Shown one piece after another: positions 1 to 7,952 of a stretch of 33,463 nt of DNA. Source of the DNA: Actinomycetes bacterium (GTDB lineage Bacteria > Actinomycetota > Acidimicrobiia > Acidimicrobiales > RAAP-2); assembly GCA_021801235.1 (NCBI GenBank), contig JAJYYG010000128.1:1-33463 (forward strand). The letters run 5' to 3'. The first letter of the stretch is position 1. The number at the start of each line of letters is the position of its first letter. Both the position numbers and the translations under genes were made by a program. The notes under the pieces were generated by a model. That model was not told where the DNA came from. It searched no databases and saw only the letters and a program-made list of their open reading frames with translations.

Positions 1-128
1 GGATGGCGGGATGGCGGGATGGCGGGATGGCGGGATGGCGGGATGGCGGGATGGCGGGATGGCGGGATGGCGGGATGGCGGGATGGCGGGATGGCGGGAT
101 GGCGGGATGGCGGGATGGCGGGATGGCA
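1..128. repeat. 8-bp tandem array (GGATGGCG)n
   Basis: Fifteen perfect copies of GGATGGCG fill 1-120, and a sixteenth copy at 121-128 differs only in its last base. The array is cut by the window edge, so its true length is unknown. Because 8 is not a multiple of 3, all three plus-strand frames stay open and cycle through the same MAGWRDGG octapeptide; I read this as an artefact of the repeat rather than a gene. Nothing recognisable lies between the array and the stop codon of the NERD gene at 294. Confidence 0.95.
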
Positions 129-293
129 TGCCCACGCTGGCTGCACGGTGCCGTCCCCGTCGCGGTCGTCGGGGCCGGCGGCACCGGCGGTGAGCGCCAC
201 AACCGACCAACCGGCTGTCGACGCCGCAGGTCGGCCAACCGACCGCACGGGCATGACAGCCACGACGGTGGTCGGTCCAGCGGCTCCATGCGA

Positions 294-1049
294 TCAGGCC
301 GGCGGCAACTGTGCCGCCAGGCACTCGGCGAGCCTGGTGACGATCTCGGGTGACAGTGGACCCGGTGCACCCACGCGGGAGGCCATCGCCTTCGGCCAGA
401 GGACGTCCACCCTGCCGACCACGAGCCCCGAAGTGGACCGACCCCACTGGGCCTCGACGAGCACCAGCATGGCCCTCAGCGGAACGCCACCGTCCACCCC
501 TGCTGACCGCAACGCCCGCCTCACCACGGTCAGCTGCCAGGCCGAGGCTTCCAACATGGGGCCGGCGTCCCGCCCCCCGACGACCAGTCGACGGGGACCC
601 CAGTGGAGGAAGCCGCCCGACTTCCTCATCTCCACCTTCCTGCCCGCCCGGTACTTCGCGTCGATCACGAAGATCCCCGACGGGGCCACGGCGAGGTGGT
701 CGATGTTGGCGGCCGACCGGGGAACCCGCCGGTCGTGGAGGGTGACGACACCCCGACCCGCGAGCTGGTCGAGGTGTCGCCCCACGATCTGCTCGCCGAT
801 CGCACCCTGGGCCCACGCCCGCGTCGCCTGCGGTTCCCCCGTCATGGCCAGCAGGAACCCACCGACCACCGGGTGACGGTCCCGCACCTCCATCTCCCGC
901 CGGGCCGACCGACGGTCGTACTCCCGCCGGGCAGACCCCCCGGCTTCCCCGTGGTCGATCGGTGCCGCCCGCACGCCGTGGCTCCCCCGACCTGCTGCAG
1001 CACTCTCCCGGACCTCCATCCCCCGGACGTTACGGGGACGGTGCGACAT
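294..1049 (-). CDS. NERD (nuclease-related) domain protein
   Basis: A 251-aa protein with a NERD domain over about residues 80-190. The family signature is visible: a GAIGEQ helix at about 82, NIDH at 115-118 and the VIDAKYRAGRK segment at about 129-139. NERD domains resemble PD-(D/E)xK nucleases, and the Asp of NIDH and the Asp/Lys of DAK are the candidate active-site residues. The cellular role of the family is poorly known, and nuclease activity is inferred from the fold only. The N-terminal 60 or so residues are Arg/Gly-rich without clear homology, so the start is uncertain: ATG at 1049 is used, with TTG at 1097 and ATG at 1019 as alternatives, none with a well-spaced ribosome binding site. 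It is divergent from the AidB-like gene. Confidence 0.75.
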   Translation of the reverse strand: MSHRPRNVRGMEVRESAAAGRGSHGVRAAPIDHGEAGGSARREYDRRSARREMEVRDRHPVVGGFLLAMTGEPQATRAWAQGAIGEQIVGRHLDQLAGRGVVTLHDRRVPRSAANIDHLAVAPSGIFVIDAKYRAGRKVEMRKSGGFLHWGPRRLVVGGRDAGPMLEASAWQLTVVRRALRSAGVDGGVPLRAMLVLVEAQWGRSTSGLVVGRVDVLWPKAMASRVGAPGPLSPEIVTRLAECLAAQLPPA

Positions 1050-1195
1050 CCCTCGGCGCGCCCGGGTCCGTCCCGCGCCGACGGCGGAATCCGGCAAGAA
1101 TGGAATTGAGGGTTGGACCGGCCGGTCCTGCCCGGAACCCCGGCACGGGGACGGCTTGGGCCGCGCCGCCCACGGGGCCGATCAGGAGGACCGCC

Positions 1196-2884
1196 ATGCC
1201 CGAGCCGTTCGAGACGCACGAGGTGTTCAACCAGGTTCCACCGCTCGAGTCCTACGACGTCTTCTCCGCAGACCTTGCCCTGGTCGAGGGGGTCGAGCGG
1301 GAGGGCGCCGCCTGGGCTCGGCCCGAGCTGGAGACCCTGGGCACCCTGGCCGGCTCCCACCACGCCCAGGAGCTCGGTCGGCTGGCCAACGAACACCGGC
1401 CGGAGCTGCACACCCACGACCGGACCGGGCACCGTGTCGACGTGGTGGAGTACCACCCCGCCTACCACGAGCTGATGGCGACGGCGGTCGGACACGGGCT
1501 GCACGCCGCACCGTGGTCGGACCCCCGCCGAGGGGCCCACGTTGCCCGGGCGGCAAAGGTCATCGTCTGGTACCAGGCCGAGGCAGGGCACGTGTGCCCG
1601 GTGTCGATGACCTACTCGGTCGTCCCCGCGCTGCGGCACCAACCCGACCTGGCCGCCGAGTGGGAGCCCCTCCTCACGACCACCACCTACGACCCGACCG
1701 ACGCCCCGCCCGGAGCGAAGGCCGGGGCGATCTGCGGCATGGCGCTCACCGAGAAGCAGGGCGGCTCCGACGTGCGGGCCAACACGACCAGCGCCGTCCC
1801 GGTCTCCGGCGACGGAGCCGGACGTGACAGCGGTACCTATCTGCTCACCGGCCACAAGTGGTTCTGCTCGGCACCGATGTCCGACGGGTTCTTGATGCTC
1901 GCCCAGGCCCCCGGCGGCCTGAGCTGCTTCTGGACCCCCCGCTGGCGGCCCGACGGGACCCGCAACCCGATCCGCATCCAACGGCTCAAGGACAAGTTGG
2001 GCGATCGCTCCAACGCCTCGAGCGAGATCGAGCTGCAGGGTGCCTGGGCACGCCTGGTCGGCGACGAAGGCCACGGAGTGCGCACGATCATCGAGATGGT
2101 CAACCACACCCGGCTCGACTGCGTCCTCGGCTCGACTGCGGTGCTCCGCCAGGGGGTGGCCCAGGCCACCTGGCACGCGTCGCACCGGTCCGCGTTCGGT
2201 CGCGCCCTGGTGGACCAGCCACTGATGACCAACGTCCTGGCGGACCTGGCGGTCGAGTCCGCAGCCGCCACCGTCGCGGCGCTGCGCCTCGCACGGTGCT
2301 ACGACGCGGATGTGGACGACGCCGGCGCCGACGACGAGCACGAGGAGCTGCTCCAGCGGATCTTGACGCCGGTGGTGAAGTACTGGACGTGCAAGAGGGC
2401 TCCCCAACACACGGCCGAGGCACTCGAATGCCTCGGTGGGAACGGGTTCGTGGAGGAGTCGCCGCTCCCACGGCTCTTCCGGCAGAGCCCGGTCAACGGC
2501 GTCTGGGAAGGATCGGGCAACGTCATCTGCCTCGACGTCCTCCGGGCGCTCCGCCGGGAGCCGCGGTCGCTCGCGGCCTACTGGGACGAGGTCGAGCTCG
2601 CCCAGGGCGGGGACTCGCGGCTCGACGAGGCGGCGAAGGCCCTGCGCTCCGACCTCGAGCGCGAGACCGACCCCGGCGCGCTCGAACCGCGGGCCCGCAC
2701 GTTGGTGGAGCGGATGGCCCTGGTGTTCCAGGGGTCGCTCCTGGTCCGCACCACCCCCGGACCCGTCTCCGAGGCGTTCTGCGCGTCCCGTCTCGCCGGC
2801 ACCGGCCCCGGTGTCTTCGGGAACCTCCCATCCGGGACCGACGCCCAGGCGATCCTCGAACGGTCCGTCCCGTGGTGCGGGTGA
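1196..2884 (+). CDS. aidB: AidB-like acyl-CoA dehydrogenase
   Basis: A 562-aa flavoprotein of the AidB branch of the acyl-CoA dehydrogenase family, close to the roughly 540 aa usual for AidB. Family segments are clear: an N-terminal AidB domain opening with THEVFNQVPPLESYDVF (7-23), the FAD-contacting MALTEKQGGSDVRANTT (182-198), GHKWFCSAP (219-227), and the C-terminal ECLGGNGFVEES and VWEGSGNVICLDVLRAL blocks (411-422, 436-452). E. coli AidB binds DNA and is induced by alkylation damage; true substrates of actinobacterial members are unsettled. The ATG at 1196 is chosen because a perfect AGGAGG lies at 1184-1189. No ada or alkA gene is nearby, so a role in alkylation response rests on homology alone. 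It converges on the WS/DGAT operon with a 40-bp gap. Confidence 0.88.
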   Translation: MPEPFETHEVFNQVPPLESYDVFSADLALVEGVEREGAAWARPELETLGTLAGSHHAQELGRLANEHRPELHTHDRTGHRVDVVEYHPAYHELMATAVGHGLHAAPWSDPRRGAHVARAAKVIVWYQAEAGHVCPVSMTYSVVPALRHQPDLAAEWEPLLTTTTYDPTDAPPGAKAGAICGMALTEKQGGSDVRANTTSAVPVSGDGAGRDSGTYLLTGHKWFCSAPMSDGFLMLAQAPGGLSCFWTPRWRPDGTRNPIRIQRLKDKLGDRSNASSEIELQGAWARLVGDEGHGVRTIIEMVNHTRLDCVLGSTAVLRQGVAQATWHASHRSAFGRALVDQPLMTNVLADLAVESAAATVAALRLARCYDADVDDAGADDEHEELLQRILTPVVKYWTCKRAPQHTAEALECLGGNGFVEESPLPRLFRQSPVNGVWEGSGNVICLDVLRALRREPRSLAAYWDEVELAQGGDSRLDEAAKALRSDLERETDPGALEPRARTLVERMALVFQGSLLVRTTPGPVSEAFCASRLAGTGPGVFGNLPSGTDAQAILERSVPWCG

Positions 2885-2924
2885 CGGTCCGGTAGCCGGT
2901 ATCCGCCAGGGTGGAGACCGGGAT

Positions 2925-4427
2925 TCACACCGGGGTGGCGGGAGGCGTCACGTCGTGTCGCAACGAGGTGAAGGCGCGCTCCATGCCCGCCACCAGGACA
3001 TCGAGATCGGGGCAGGCGTCGGGATCGGCGAGCACTCCGACCGACAGCTGGCCGCCGTAGGAGAGCGCAGCGATCCCGACGGGCAGGTTCCCGGCCAGCG
3101 GAAGCACGGGGAACGCCTCGAGCAGCGGGGACCCCAAGGCCGACAGCGGGATCCCCGGTCCCGGGACGTTGGTGACGACGACGGTGACGAACGGCTGGTG
3201 ATGGACGGCACGGGCCACCAGGTCGACGACCGGCTGCGGCACCAAGCTGAACGCCGCCGCGATCGCGCCGGCCGCAGCGGCCTGGTGCTGATGCTTCCGC
3301 AGGGCGGTCGTCCTGGCCACCGCCTGCAGGCATGCACCCGGATCGGCCGCTCCCAGCGGCACTCGGACCACCAGCGCGGAGACGTGGTTCCCGAACTGGT
3401 CGGTGCCGGTCCCACCCAGGCCGACCGGCACCAGGATCTGTGCCTCGGACCCATCGACCCGCTCGCCGCGTCCCCGGAGCAGGTCTCCGATGCCGGTCCC
3501 GGTCGCTACCAGCAGCACGTCGTTGACTGTCGCCCCGGCCTGAGCCGCCGCCCGGTGGATCTCCTCCAGCGGCTGGCGCACGAGGACGAGCCGGCGCTCG
3601 CTCCCCACCGCCCGGTTCAGCCGGTGACGCGGGGCGATCAACCCACCGGCCATGATCGACCACAGACCACGCGCCACGGAGATTCCGTCGGAGGTCGTGC
3701 GGAACGGGTGCCTCGCCTGACCGAGGGCCAGGGAGACGGCATGCGCCGGGATCGGGGCGACGCGCTCCAGCTCCTCGAGGACGCGCACCGCCGGCGTGGG
3801 CGTCGGCGGTGATTGGGCCGGTGACGAACCCGCCGGGGGTGACGAACCCGCCGGGGGCGAGGGTGCTGCCATCGGGGGTCGGGGATGCGGCGGCGAATAC
3901 GGCGGAGGACCGGCGTCGGCTGCGGCGTCGGCTGCGGCGTCGAAGAGGAGCGTGGCGATCTCCACCCCGGCGAGACCGTCCGCCAAGGAATGGTGGATCT
4001 TCTCGAGCACCGCCACCCTGCCCCCGGAGAGCCCGGTGAGGAACCACAGCTCCCACAGCGGGTGGGCGCGGTCGATCGGCGCACGGAGGAGCTCGGCCGT
4101 CTGATCGAGCAGCGCCGGCTCGTCGCCGGGCGGAGCCAGCGGACGGACGCGGACGTGGTGGTCGATGTCGAACTGGGGGTCTTCCACCCACACTGCCAAC
4201 GCCCCGCTGAACGACGGTCGGTACGCGAGCTTCCACCGGAGCGCGGGGACCCGCGCGAGCCGTTGCTCGAGCAGCTCACGGATGGCGCCCAGACGGAGGT
4301 CGCCCGAAGCGTCCGTCAGCCCGCCGCCCCCGAAGATCCCCAACGAGGCGTAGTGCATCGGTGTCCGGTCCGACTCCAGGGCGAGGAAGGCGCTGTCCAG
4401 GGCCGACAGGGAGTGCAGACCGGTCAC
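2925..4427 (-). CDS. WS/DGAT wax ester synthase / diacylglycerol acyltransferase, second of pair
   Basis: A 500-aa acyltransferase that esterifies acyl-CoA to diacylglycerol or a long-chain alcohol, giving triacylglycerol or wax ester at the membrane. The catalytic HHxxxDG motif is intact (HHSLADG, 145-151), as are the downstream ND pair (VNDVLL, N302-D303) and an NVPGPG segment near 425. The N-terminal LSALDSAFLALES and MHYASLGIF blocks match the family. The start is GTG at 4427, which overlaps the TGA of the upstream paralog as GTGA. A Pro/Ser/Ala-rich linker at about 163-212 sits between the catalytic motif and the second half; it contains AAD repeats and a duplicated SSPPAG encoded by two copies of an 18-bp unit. 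It is the last gene of the thioredoxin-led operon. Confidence 0.92.
   Translation of the reverse strand: MTGLHSLSALDSAFLALESDRTPMHYASLGIFGGGGLTDASGDLRLGAIRELLEQRLARVPALRWKLAYRPSFSGALAVWVEDPQFDIDHHVRVRPLAPPGDEPALLDQTAELLRAPIDRAHPLWELWFLTGLSGGRVAVLEKIHHSLADGLAGVEIATLLFDAAADAAADAGPPPYSPPHPRPPMAAPSPPAGSSPPAGSSPAQSPPTPTPAVRVLEELERVAPIPAHAVSLALGQARHPFRTTSDGISVARGLWSIMAGGLIAPRHRLNRAVGSERRLVLVRQPLEEIHRAAAQAGATVNDVLLVATGTGIGDLLRGRGERVDGSEAQILVPVGLGGTGTDQFGNHVSALVVRVPLGAADPGACLQAVARTTALRKHQHQAAAAGAIAAAFSLVPQPVVDLVARAVHHQPFVTVVVTNVPGPGIPLSALGSPLLEAFPVLPLAGNLPVGIAALSYGGQLSVGVLADPDACPDLDVLVAGMERAFTSLRHDVTPPATPV
3821..3856. repeat. 18-bp direct repeat, two copies, in WS/DGAT linker
   Basis: Two adjacent perfect copies of GTGACGAACCCGCCGGGG (3821-3838 and 3839-3856) encode the doubled SSPPAG in the linker of the downstream WS/DGAT. 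About 55 bp further along, 3912-3947 holds about 2.5 copies of the 12-bp unit GGCGTCGGCTGC, which give the Ala-Ala-Asp tract. Both unit lengths are multiples of three, so copy-number change would not shift the frame. Confidence 0.85.
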
Positions 4428-6001
4428 CGCACCCCCAGCTCCTCGAAGCCCCGCCGGAGGCAGTCCACCAGCAACTCGCCGTCGGGCACGGCGCGCCGGT
4501 CGACGGCCACGCCCACGCACGCGCCGCTCGCCGGCGTGGTCAGCGCGACGTTCACCGCCGCCCCCGATGTGGGGGCGAAGGCGGTGACGCCCGTCACCCG
4601 TGCACCGGCCAGGAAGGTCTCGAACGGCGCTCCCGGTACCGACGTCGCCACGAAGTCCCCGCCCTTCAGCATCGAACCGAAGGCGAGCGTCGCCAACCGG
4701 GGAGGCAGCCGGTTGAGCAGGCCGGTGACCGCGCCGGTCTCGCCCAGGGCTGGATTGTGCTTCCACGCGCCCAGGGCTTCGGCGACGTGACGCATGCGGT
4801 CTCGCGGGTCGGCGATGTCGGCGGCGAGCACGAACCGCGCCGGGACGAAGCGGTTGCCGCCCGCCGGGTCCGACTCCGTCCGGATGCTGATCGGCACCAG
4901 GGCCCGGAGGTGGCCGACCGTCGAGCCGTGCGCGTGGTGGTACCGGCGCATGCCCCCGAGCACGGCCCCCACGAAGATCTCGCTCACCGTGCTGTCGTAC
5001 GACCGGGCGGCACGGTGGAGACCCTCGGCGTCCAGATCGATCAGGCCGAACCAGCGGTCGGCACCCCGACCGCGCAGCAGTGGGGAGAGCGGAGTGGGGG
5101 CCGGGGCCAACAATCGGGCGAGTGACCCGGCGTGCTCGGCGACCGTCTCCACGGATGCAAGCGGGTGGAGCGCGGCGTGCCCGGTCGCGCGCACCACCTC
5201 CTGCGCCAGCCCCAGGCCATGGGCGACCGCCGATCCCGCCAGAGCCACCACGTCCCCGGGAAGACCGCCGAGGGACCGCGAGTCCGACGGCGAGCCCGGA
5301 GTAGGTGCGGTGCCGTCCGCCCCGGTGCCGTCCGCCCCGGTGCCGTCCGCCCCGGTGCCGTCCGCCCCGGTTCCGTCCGCCCCGGTTCCGTCGACCGCAG
5401 GCTCCCGATCCCCGGTCACCGCGCGCACCGCCGTGCCGCTGACCGGACCCTCGGACGGACCATGCACCGGACCCTCGGACGGACCATGCAGCGGACCCTC
5501 CCCGGCTCCCGGGTGACGGGCTCGGTCGAGCAGGTGGATGAGCAGGGCCATGCCGGCGATCCCGTCGACCACCGAGTGGTGGACCTTCACGATCAGCGCG
5601 GCGGCCCCGTCCTCCAACCCACCGACGAGGAGCGCCTCCCACAGCGGGAAGGCCGGATCGAACGGTGCCGTTCCCATCACCTGCGCGAGGTCGAGCACCT
5701 CGCGCACCGTGCCGGGCGGGGGGGCGTCGACCCGCCGGAGGTGGCGGCCGAGGTCGAGCTGGTCCTCCACCATCCACGCCGGGTTCCCGTGCCCGAACCG
5801 GGGCGGGACCGGGCGGGCGCGCAGGCGGGGCTCGATCTCGGTCAGGCGCCCTACCCGCCGGCGGACCTCCTCCCAGGAGGGTTCGCGGTCGAGCCGCAGC
5901 ACCGCCACGATCGGGGAGCGGAGCACGGGGTCGGAGCCGATCGTCCAGAGGAGCGCATCGGCGTCGCTCATCACCCCGACCCGCCGGGAGGGGCCGCTCA
6001 T
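4424..6001 (-). CDS. WS/DGAT wax ester synthase / diacylglycerol acyltransferase, first of pair
   Basis: A 525-aa paralog of the downstream acyltransferase, with the catalytic motif intact (HHSVVDG, 141-147) after the LWEALLVGGL block. The second-half motif that reads ND in the partner reads SE here (STVSEIFVGAV), and the usual NVPG reads SVPG, so substrate preference or activity may differ. A long low-complexity insert (about 160-235) follows the catalytic domain: first a GPSEGPVH repeat from 24-bp units, then GADGT repeats from 15-bp units. The start is ATG at 6001, overlapping the TGA of the membrane-protein gene as ATGA; the 3' end overlaps the second WS/DGAT as GTGA. Translational coupling of all three genes is likely. 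Confidence 0.9.
   Translation of the reverse strand: MSGPSRRVGVMSDADALLWTIGSDPVLRSPIVAVLRLDREPSWEEVRRRVGRLTEIEPRLRARPVPPRFGHGNPAWMVEDQLDLGRHLRRVDAPPPGTVREVLDLAQVMGTAPFDPAFPLWEALLVGGLEDGAAALIVKVHHSVVDGIAGMALLIHLLDRARHPGAGEGPLHGPSEGPVHGPSEGPVSGTAVRAVTGDREPAVDGTGADGTGADGTGADGTGADGTGADGTAPTPGSPSDSRSLGGLPGDVVALAGSAVAHGLGLAQEVVRATGHAALHPLASVETVAEHAGSLARLLAPAPTPLSPLLRGRGADRWFGLIDLDAEGLHRAARSYDSTVSEIFVGAVLGGMRRYHHAHGSTVGHLRALVPISIRTESDPAGGNRFVPARFVLAADIADPRDRMRHVAEALGAWKHNPALGETGAVTGLLNRLPPRLATLAFGSMLKGGDFVATSVPGAPFETFLAGARVTGVTAFAPTSGAAVNVALTTPASGACVGVAVDRRAVPDGELLVDCLRRGFEELGVR
5309..5398. repeat. 15-bp tandem array in WS/DGAT insert
   Basis: Six units of GGTGCCGTCCGCCCC: four identical, then two drifting copies (T for G at the third base, last copy diverged). 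On the coding strand they give a run of GADGT pentapeptides in the inter-domain insert. Confidence 0.9.
5442..5501. repeat. 24-bp tandem array in WS/DGAT insert
   Basis: Two perfect 24-bp copies (5442-5465 and 5466-5489) and half a third. They encode an eight-residue GPSEGPVH-type repeat just after the catalytic half of the first WS/DGAT. Confidence 0.85.
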
Positions 6002-6588
6002 CCGTCCCCCCGCACCCGGACTGAGCCGGGGTTGGGCCGGACGAAGACGGACTGGGTCAGAACCCGCGCCTCGCGCAGCGGTGGGGGCGGGCCCGACCCG
6101 CCCTGGGCCGCGTGCAGCGCGGCCACCATCCTGATCAGGATCCTCCGCGCGATCCAGAAGAAGAACAGGGCCAGCGGCAGCTCCCCGGCCAGGGCGGTGA
6201 AGAGCGTCACCCATTCGTCCCGGTTGCCGAACGAGGTCACGACGTCGAACCAGGCGTCGCTCACCAGCAGCGTGGCGGCCACGACGGCGCTCACCAGGGT
6301 GACCTGCCGCCGGGACCAGGCCGACCAGGCGACGTGGGCCAGGACCACCACTTCGAGCGTGTCGAAGCCGACCCAGAGCAGTCGCCAGTGCTGGGCGTCG
6401 TAGCGGCGGGGCAGCGTGACCCCCAGATAGACCATCCACGGGATCATGAAGAGCACCGCCGCCGCGGCCAACGAGGCCACCCTGCGGTTGATCATCCGCA
6501 TCGGGTGGGCGGGGCCCGGTCTCCCCTCCGCGGCCACCGGCCCGCCCGCGGCCACCGGAGTGTCCGGACGGTGGCGGGTGACGCGCAT
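5998..6588 (-). CDS. small four-helix membrane protein, unknown function
   Basis: A 196-aa protein that I do not recognise as a named family. Four hydrophobic segments are visible: VASLAAAAVLFMIPWMVYLG (about 38-57), a segment around LWVGFDTLEVVVLAHVAW, one around VTLVSAVVAATLLVSDAWF, and one around LPLALFFFWIARRI, after a polar, Pro/Gly-rich N-terminus. An internal ATG at residue 30 (MRMINRR) could be the real start. It lies 7 nt after the thioredoxin gene and overlaps the first WS/DGAT by 4 nt, so it is almost certainly co-transcribed with both. Membrane position beside enzymes that work at the lipid surface suggests a link to neutral-lipid synthesis, but nothing in the sequence proves it. 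Confidence 0.8.
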   Translation of the reverse strand: MRVTRHRPDTPVAAGGPVAAEGRPGPAHPMRMINRRVASLAAAAVLFMIPWMVYLGVTLPRRYDAQHWRLLWVGFDTLEVVVLAHVAWSAWSRRQVTLVSAVVAATLLVSDAWFDVVTSFGNRDEWVTLFTALAGELPLALFFFWIARRILIRMVAALHAAQGGSGPPPPLREARVLTQSVFVRPNPGSVRVRGDG

Positions 6589-6595
6589 CGGGCGG

Positions 6596-7054
6596 TCAGC
6601 CCGTTCGATCGATGCGGTCGAGGGCGGCCCGCACCCTCACCCCCAGCTCGTGGGCGGGGAGCGCTCCGACGATCCTCTCGACGGTCTCCCCTGCGGAGAG
6701 CACCAACAGGGTCGGGATGCTCATCGCCTCGAAGCGCGCTGCCACGGCCGGCGCCTCGTCCACGTTGACCTTGACCACCTTGAGCCGGCCGGCCAGCTCC
6801 ACCGACAACTGCTCGACGGCGGGCGACACCATCCGGCACGGACCACACCAGGGGGCCCACAGGTCCACCAGCACCGGCAGGCGCGACTTGGACGCCACCG
6901 TGTCGAACGTCTTGTCACCCGCGTCGACCGACCAGGGCAACGGAGCGTGGCAGTGCCCGCACCTCGGCGTCCCGGAAGCGGACGCCGGGACACGGTTGCG
7001 GCGTCCGCAACTGGGACAACGCACCTCGGTCGGGCTCGCAGTGCTGGTGGCCAT
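6596..7054 (-). CDS. trxC: thioredoxin with N-terminal zinc ribbon (TrxC/Trx2 type)
   Basis: A 152-aa disulfide reductase. The N-terminus carries two CxxC pairs (C13/C16 and C32/C35) that form the zinc ribbon typical of thioredoxin 2, and the thioredoxin fold follows with the active site WCGPC (69-73) and the cis-proline loop SIPTLL. It would reduce protein disulfides in the cytosol. It heads the minus-strand operon, 7 nt before the membrane-protein gene. Its start (ATG 7054) has no strong ribosome binding site. Pairing with WS/DGAT genes is unusual and may simply reflect compact packing. Confidence 0.9.
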   Translation of the reverse strand: MATSTASPTEVRCPSCGRRNRVPASASGTPRCGHCHAPLPWSVDAGDKTFDTVASKSRLPVLVDLWAPWCGPCRMVSPAVEQLSVELAGRLKVVKVNVDEAPAVAARFEAMSIPTLLVLSAGETVERIVGALPAHELGVRVRAALDRIDRTG

Positions 7055-7281
7055 GGCCCCATGGTGGCAGCTGCCGGCCGGTTCCGACAGGGACCATCGG
7101 CCCTATCCCGGGAGGCCGTGGCGGACCATGCTGGAACCAGTCGGCGCTTGAGTCCACCCTTCGGGCCCGGGCGCAACTGCCGAGCAGAGGGAACGGAGGT
7201 GAGGTGCGCATGTCGACCGGAGCCGGGGTGGCCGGTATCGGCGCTCGCCGCGCCCGGCAGGCGGTGAGGCACCAACAGGAC

Positions 7282-7335
7282 CGCACCTCCGGGACCGGTC
7301 GCACCTCCGGGACCGGTCGCACCTCCGGGACCGGT
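7282..7335. repeat. 18-bp tandem array upstream of POR operon
   Basis: Three perfect copies of CGCACCTCCGGGACCGGT end 6 nt before the ribosome binding site of porG. Each unit carries the palindrome ACCGGT. The array sits in the 298-bp gap between the divergent thioredoxin and POR operons, where both promoters must lie, so a copy-number effect on expression is possible. No convincing -35/-10 pair was found in the rest of this gap. Confidence 0.9.
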
Positions 7336-7352
7336 CGAGGCGGAGGGAATCC

Positions 7353-7952
7353 GTGTTCCAGGTGAGGATCCACGGCCGTGGTGGTCAGGGCGTCGTCACC
7401 GCGGCCGAGCTGCTCTCGGTCGCCGCCTTCTTCGACGGGCGGTGGTCGCAGGCGTTCCCCAGTTTCGGGTCGGAACGGACAGGCGCACCGATCGTCGGCT
7501 TCTGCCGGATCAGCGACGGCGAGATCCGGACCCGGGAGCCGGTATCGACTCCCGACGCACTCATCGTCCAGGACCCCACCCTGCTCCACCAGGTCGACCT
7601 GTTCTCCGGCCTGAGGGACGACGGGTTCGTGCTCCTCAACACCTCGCGCCCCGTCGAGGAGCTCGGGCTCGGCGCGCTGACCAGCCCGCGCCGGGACGGC
7701 CCCGGCATCCGCGTCATCACCCTCCCTGCCACCGAGCTGGCGATCGCCCACACCGGGCGCCCCACCCCCAACGCCGTCCTGCTCGGGGGCTTCGCGGCGG
7801 CCGGCGGCGTGGTGAGCCTCGATGCCGTCGCCGGCGCGATCGAGCAGCGGTTCGCCGGTCCGGTGGCCCGGGCCAACATCGCCGCAGCGACCGAGGCGTT
7901 CCGTTCGGTGTCCGCACGGTGGAAGGAGCTCGACCATGCTCCGACAGATTGA
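7353..7952 (+). CDS. porG: pyruvate:ferredoxin oxidoreductase, gamma subunit
   Basis: A 199-aa gamma subunit of a 2-oxoacid:acceptor oxidoreductase. It opens with the family hallmark RIHGRGGQGVVTAAELL (5-21) and carries SFGSERTGAPI (about 37-47) and the later PNAVLLGG block. With the alpha and beta subunits it would form the enzyme that converts pyruvate and CoA to acetyl-CoA and CO2 with low-potential electron transfer. The start is GTG at 7353, with GGAGGG at 7342-7347. Its last 17 bp overlap the start of porA. It is the first gene of the operon. Confidence 0.92.
   Translation: MFQVRIHGRGGQGVVTAAELLSVAAFFDGRWSQAFPSFGSERTGAPIVGFCRISDGEIRTREPVSTPDALIVQDPTLLHQVDLFSGLRDDGFVLLNTSRPVEELGLGALTSPRRDGPGIRVITLPATELAIAHTGRPTPNAVLLGGFAAAGGVVSLDAVAGAIEQRFAGPVARANIAAATEAFRSVSARWKELDHAPTD

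Noticed and set aside
3-876. Overlapping plus-strand frames beginning MAGWRDGG in the left array
   Set aside because: All three frames are open only because of the 8-bp unit, and they run into antisense of the NERD gene with no recognisable protein.
1196-2884. Acyl-CoA dehydrogenase as part of a fatty-acid degradation cluster
   Set aside because: The sequence belongs to the AidB branch and no other beta-oxidation gene is adjacent.
2578-5777. Minus-strand open frames extending the second WS/DGAT upstream and overlapping AidB
   Set aside because: Family homology begins at GTG 4427, and the extension only mirrors the first WS/DGAT in another frame.
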